Part shown: piece after piece, positions 15,917 through 17,848 of the stretch
How positions within the stretch are numbered: position 1 is the first letter of the stretch
Layout of the letters: every line of letters starts with the position of its first letter
Origin: Sutterella sp.
GTDB lineage: Bacteria > Pseudomonadota > Gammaproteobacteria > Burkholderiales > Burkholderiaceae_F
Direction of reading: 5' to 3'
NCBI GenBank assembly: GCA_019418235.1
Contig: DYCH01000038.1
Coordinates: forward strand, 1-17,848
Length of the DNA: 17,848 nt
Position numbers and translations under genes: made by a program
The notes under the pieces: model-generated
The model's input: only the letters and a program-made list of their open reading frames with translations
Database searches by the model: none
Told to the model about the DNA's origin: nothing

Positions 15917-17206
15917 TCAGTAATCCGTCAACAAAAACAGCATGTAAAAAGGTAAGGTCAAAATGTTATTACTTCGGCCAACGTTGTAAGCCCCAGCCTT
16001 AATTGCACTTTCAATATGGTACTTTTCGGGATGCTTCAAAATGGTCTTCGTTCGCTTATCATTTCCGGTAGTTGCTTTAACTTCAAGAGGCACGCACTTA
16101 CCTTTATATCGAATTAAAAAATCTACCTCTAATCCTGAGCTCTTTTGGAAGTAGTAAATATCTCTTCCCATTTTGGTGAGAATATCTGCTCCGAGATTTT
16201 CAAAGATAGCACCCTTGTAGCCATTAAGATTGCCCGACAAGACGTCTGCTGCTGTTCCATTTTCTAGCATGCCCATAAAAAGCCCCGTATCAGCAACGTA
16301 GACCTTGAAAGTATCGTCCATCGATAACCCTTCCAAGGGTAACTCTGTGATTGACACATTTCGACAGCGATGAATCAAACCAGCATCTTCAATCCATTGA
16401 AGAGCTCCAATGTACTGAGTCGATCTCGCGCCTTTTCTGACCACAGAATATTGGAATTTTTTATTGTCCTTACTCAGTTGTCGAGGAATAGAGTCAAAGC
16501 ATTCTTTTATTCGCGTCTTATCTGCCCCCGTTGCATACTTCGTCATATCGGCACGGTAGGCATTTAGAAGATCTCTTTGTTGTTGAACAACCATACTGAT
16601 GTTGTGTGTCCTAAGAAATGTTTCAACAACAGCTGGCATGCCACCAACAACCGCATACTGCAAAAATAATTCCTCCATACGACCATGGAGAGGTTGCGGT
16701 ACTGGTTGCTCAGTCTCTAACGACTGCTTGAGTAAATCAATTGCAGCGTCAGGAATGTTGTTAGCCCAAAGAAACTCCTCAAAATCCAACGGGGATTGAA
16801 GCCGCATCCTCTCCGTACCCATTAACACCAAGCAATGAACCAGTGGCGATCACATCAAAGCGCCCATCCATCTTGAAAAATTTAAGGGCTGTACGGGCAT
16901 GAGGACACTGTTGAATTTCATCAAGAATAATGACTGTTTGCCCTGAAACAAAATGAATCGGTTTCCCATACAGAGCGGAAATCATCATGACAATTCGATC
17001 AACATTGAGAGCGCCGTCGAATGCTTGCGCAAAATCAGGATTCTCAAAAAATTCAGATAGACAACATTCTTGTAATGCTGCTGTGCGAAGTGCAGAACTG
17101 AAAAAGTCTTACCACATTGTCGGAGCCCCTTAACTACCAAAGGAAGACGATCCGGATTATTCTTCCAATTCAAAAACTTAGATTCAATTTTTCGCTTCAA
17201 CGCCAT
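15917..17206 (-). pseudogene. AAA ATPase with DUF4143 domain, doubly frameshifted
   Basis: Remnant of a roughly 440-residue AAA_14/DUF4143 protein, a family of putative ATPases of unknown role common in gut bacteria. Three frames carry successive parts. 17206-16985 has 'WKNNPDRLPLVVKGLRQCGKTFSV' (Walker A). The next has 'VSGQTVIILDEIQQCPHARTALKFF' (Walker B) and 'DVIATGSLLGV'. 15917-16831 has 'PLDFEEFLWANNIPD' and the DUF4143 nuclease-like end 'GLEVDFLIRYKGKCVPLEVKA'. The first break is at 17046-17051: six Ts on the coding strand where seven would restore 'LNFFENPDFAQAFDGAL'. The second is at 16775-16794, where 'SIPVGF' collides with 'PLDFEE', so about eleven codons (near 32 bases) are lost. 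Two lesions of different kind argue for real decay. Confidence 0.88.
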
Positions 17207-17549
17207 CTTAGTCTCTCTAAAAATTACATTTTTTATACCGACTTTTTAATTCGGTTATACATTTTTTCAAGCGACTTTTTCAGCCTGTTGAACACTTTTT
17301 CAAGTGAGTTTTCTTAAACCCGTCAGATCAGCCAGCGAAAGAAAGCATCTTTTCTTACGAAAATTCAATAGATTATGAAATTTATAGCAACCTGCAAAAG
17401 AATAAAACTGAAATTTTGCGAGACAACCCTTAATCAGGTTACTAAAAAGGTTACTATAAAAACGTTGATTGATGTGATCGGAATTGATCGGTTTTGACAC
17501 CCTAGTTTTAACAAAATGCTTTGTTTTCAGGGTATTAAGAGGCAGATAC
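17207..17549. other. AT-rich intergenic region, no intact gene
   Basis: About 340 bases between the broken ATPase gene and the tRNA terminator. It holds the hendecad-coding 33-bp repeats at 17227-17313 and a nine-base direct repeat, AGGTTACTA, at 17436-17444 and 17448-17456. A 90-codon frame (17300-17572, minus) shows no family signature, starts inside the tRNA terminator and has no ribosome site, so it is not called. The stretch looks like degraded DNA beside a tRNA locus. Confidence 0.6.
17227..17313 (-). repeat. Three 33-bp repeats encoding a hendecad remnant
   Basis: Three imperfect units at 17227, 17260 and 17293 repeat every 33 bases (first 21 bases: 18 matches between units 1 and 2, 17 between 2 and 3). 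On the minus strand the period is 11 codons and two units read SLEKVFNRLKK and SLEKMYNRIKK, then SV and a stop at 17233. Differences between these two are synonymous (Ser, Arg) or conservative (V/M, F/Y, L/I), as expected of formerly selected coding sequence. The third unit carries a stop where Glu would be. An upstream TAA at 17314-17316 closes the frame and no good start is present, so this is probably a decayed fragment of a helical repeat protein. Confidence 0.45.
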
Positions 17550-17577
17550 AAAAAAAGCCATGCTGAAAGCATAGCTT
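17550..17577 (-). terminator. Terminator of the tRNA operon
   Basis: On the minus strand AAGCTATGCT pairs with AGCATGGCTT (ten pairs, one G-U) around a TTC loop and runs into seven Ts (17550-17556). It follows the encoded CCA of tRNA-Leu by 12 bases. Confidence 0.9.
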
Positions 17578-17589
17578 AGAACACCTTGA

Positions 17590-17674
<85 letters not shown>

Positions 17675-17689
17675 ATTTTTTAACTCAAC

Positions 17690-17764
17690 TGGTGCGCGAT
17701 ACTGGGTTCGAACCAGTGACCCCTGCCGTGTGAAGGCAGTGCTCTACCGCTGAGCTAACCGCGC
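17690..17764 (-). tRNA. tRNA-Val (anticodon CAC)
   Basis: A standard tRNA of 75 bases with encoded CCA (17690-17692). The acceptor is GCGCGGT / ATCGCGC with one G-U pair, the D arm is AGCTCAGCGGTAGAGC, the anticodon arm is CTGCC-TTCACAC-GGCAG giving CAC, and the T arm is CTGGTTCGAACCCAG. It decodes GUG and is first in the two-tRNA operon. Confidence 0.96.
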
Positions 17765-17789
17765 GAACATCGCTGTTCGGAGAATGAGA

Positions 17790-17818
17790 ATTATGGAGAA
17801 TCTCAAATCGGTTGTCAA
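17790..17818 (-). promoter_or_regulatory. Promoter of the tRNA operon
   Basis: On the minus strand a perfect TTGACA (17813-17818) and CATAAT (17790-17795) are separated by exactly 17 bases, with an A/T-rich stretch upstream that could act as an UP element. The start site would fall about 18 bases before tRNA-Val. It is the strongest promoter in the window, as expected for stable RNA. Confidence 0.92.
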
Positions 17819-17848
17819 GTACTTTTTTAAATATTTTTAAAAAATTTT

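Noticed and set aside
17300..17572. 90-codon minus-strand frame after the tRNA terminator
   Set aside because: It starts inside the terminator hairpin, lacks a ribosome site and shows no integrase or other family motif, although its place beside a tRNA suggested an integration remnant.

Overview
The window looks like chromosomal DNA of a moderate-GC gut betaproteobacterium, most likely of the Sutterellaceae type (Sutterella/Parasutterella-like). This is inferred, not proven. The grounds are an RNase P RNA that lacks helices P13/P14, as I recall for betaproteobacterial RNase P RNAs, a large type V autotransporter with an extended signal peptide, and protein sequences resembling proteobacterial homologues (FeoB, SbcCD, CreA, PagP).

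Layout, left to right. (1) 1-2949: a Fur-box-preceded ferrous iron uptake operon, feoA-feoA-feoB, closed by a strong terminator. (2) 2979-3300: rnpB on the minus strand with its -10 element. (3) 3418-4551: a single reading frame joining a PagP-type lipid A palmitoyltransferase barrel to an OmpW-type eight-strand barrel, followed by a terminator. (4) 4643-5032: a small secreted protein made of about six 17-residue GRxYDxxGRYxGR repeats, probably a beta-flower-like fold. (5) 5037-11316, minus strand: a tightly spaced run hom-sbcD-sbcC-creA (gaps of 12, 17 and 35 nt), combining homoserine dehydrogenase, the SbcCD nuclease and a CreA-family lipoprotein. (6) 11514-15759, minus strand: a terminator and a large autotransporter whose signal peptide contains a G9 tract. 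At nine Gs the frame is broken; at eight (or eleven) the whole 1392-residue protein is restored, which points to phase variation. (7) 15917-17206, minus strand: an AAA ATPase/DUF4143 gene destroyed by one homopolymer deletion and one microhomology-type deletion. Next to it are three 33-bp repeats that read as a decayed 11-residue helical repeat. (8) 17550-17818, minus strand: a tRNA-Leu(CAA)-tRNA-Val(CAC) operon with a near-consensus promoter and its own terminator.

The cell-surface theme is notable: the PagP-OmpW fusion, the repeat protein, a lipoprotein and a switchable autotransporter all lie in one window beside housekeeping genes. The most unusual items are the double-barrel PagP-OmpW fusion, the poly-G switch inside the autotransporter signal peptide, and the decayed ATPase locus with its hendecad-coding remnant.
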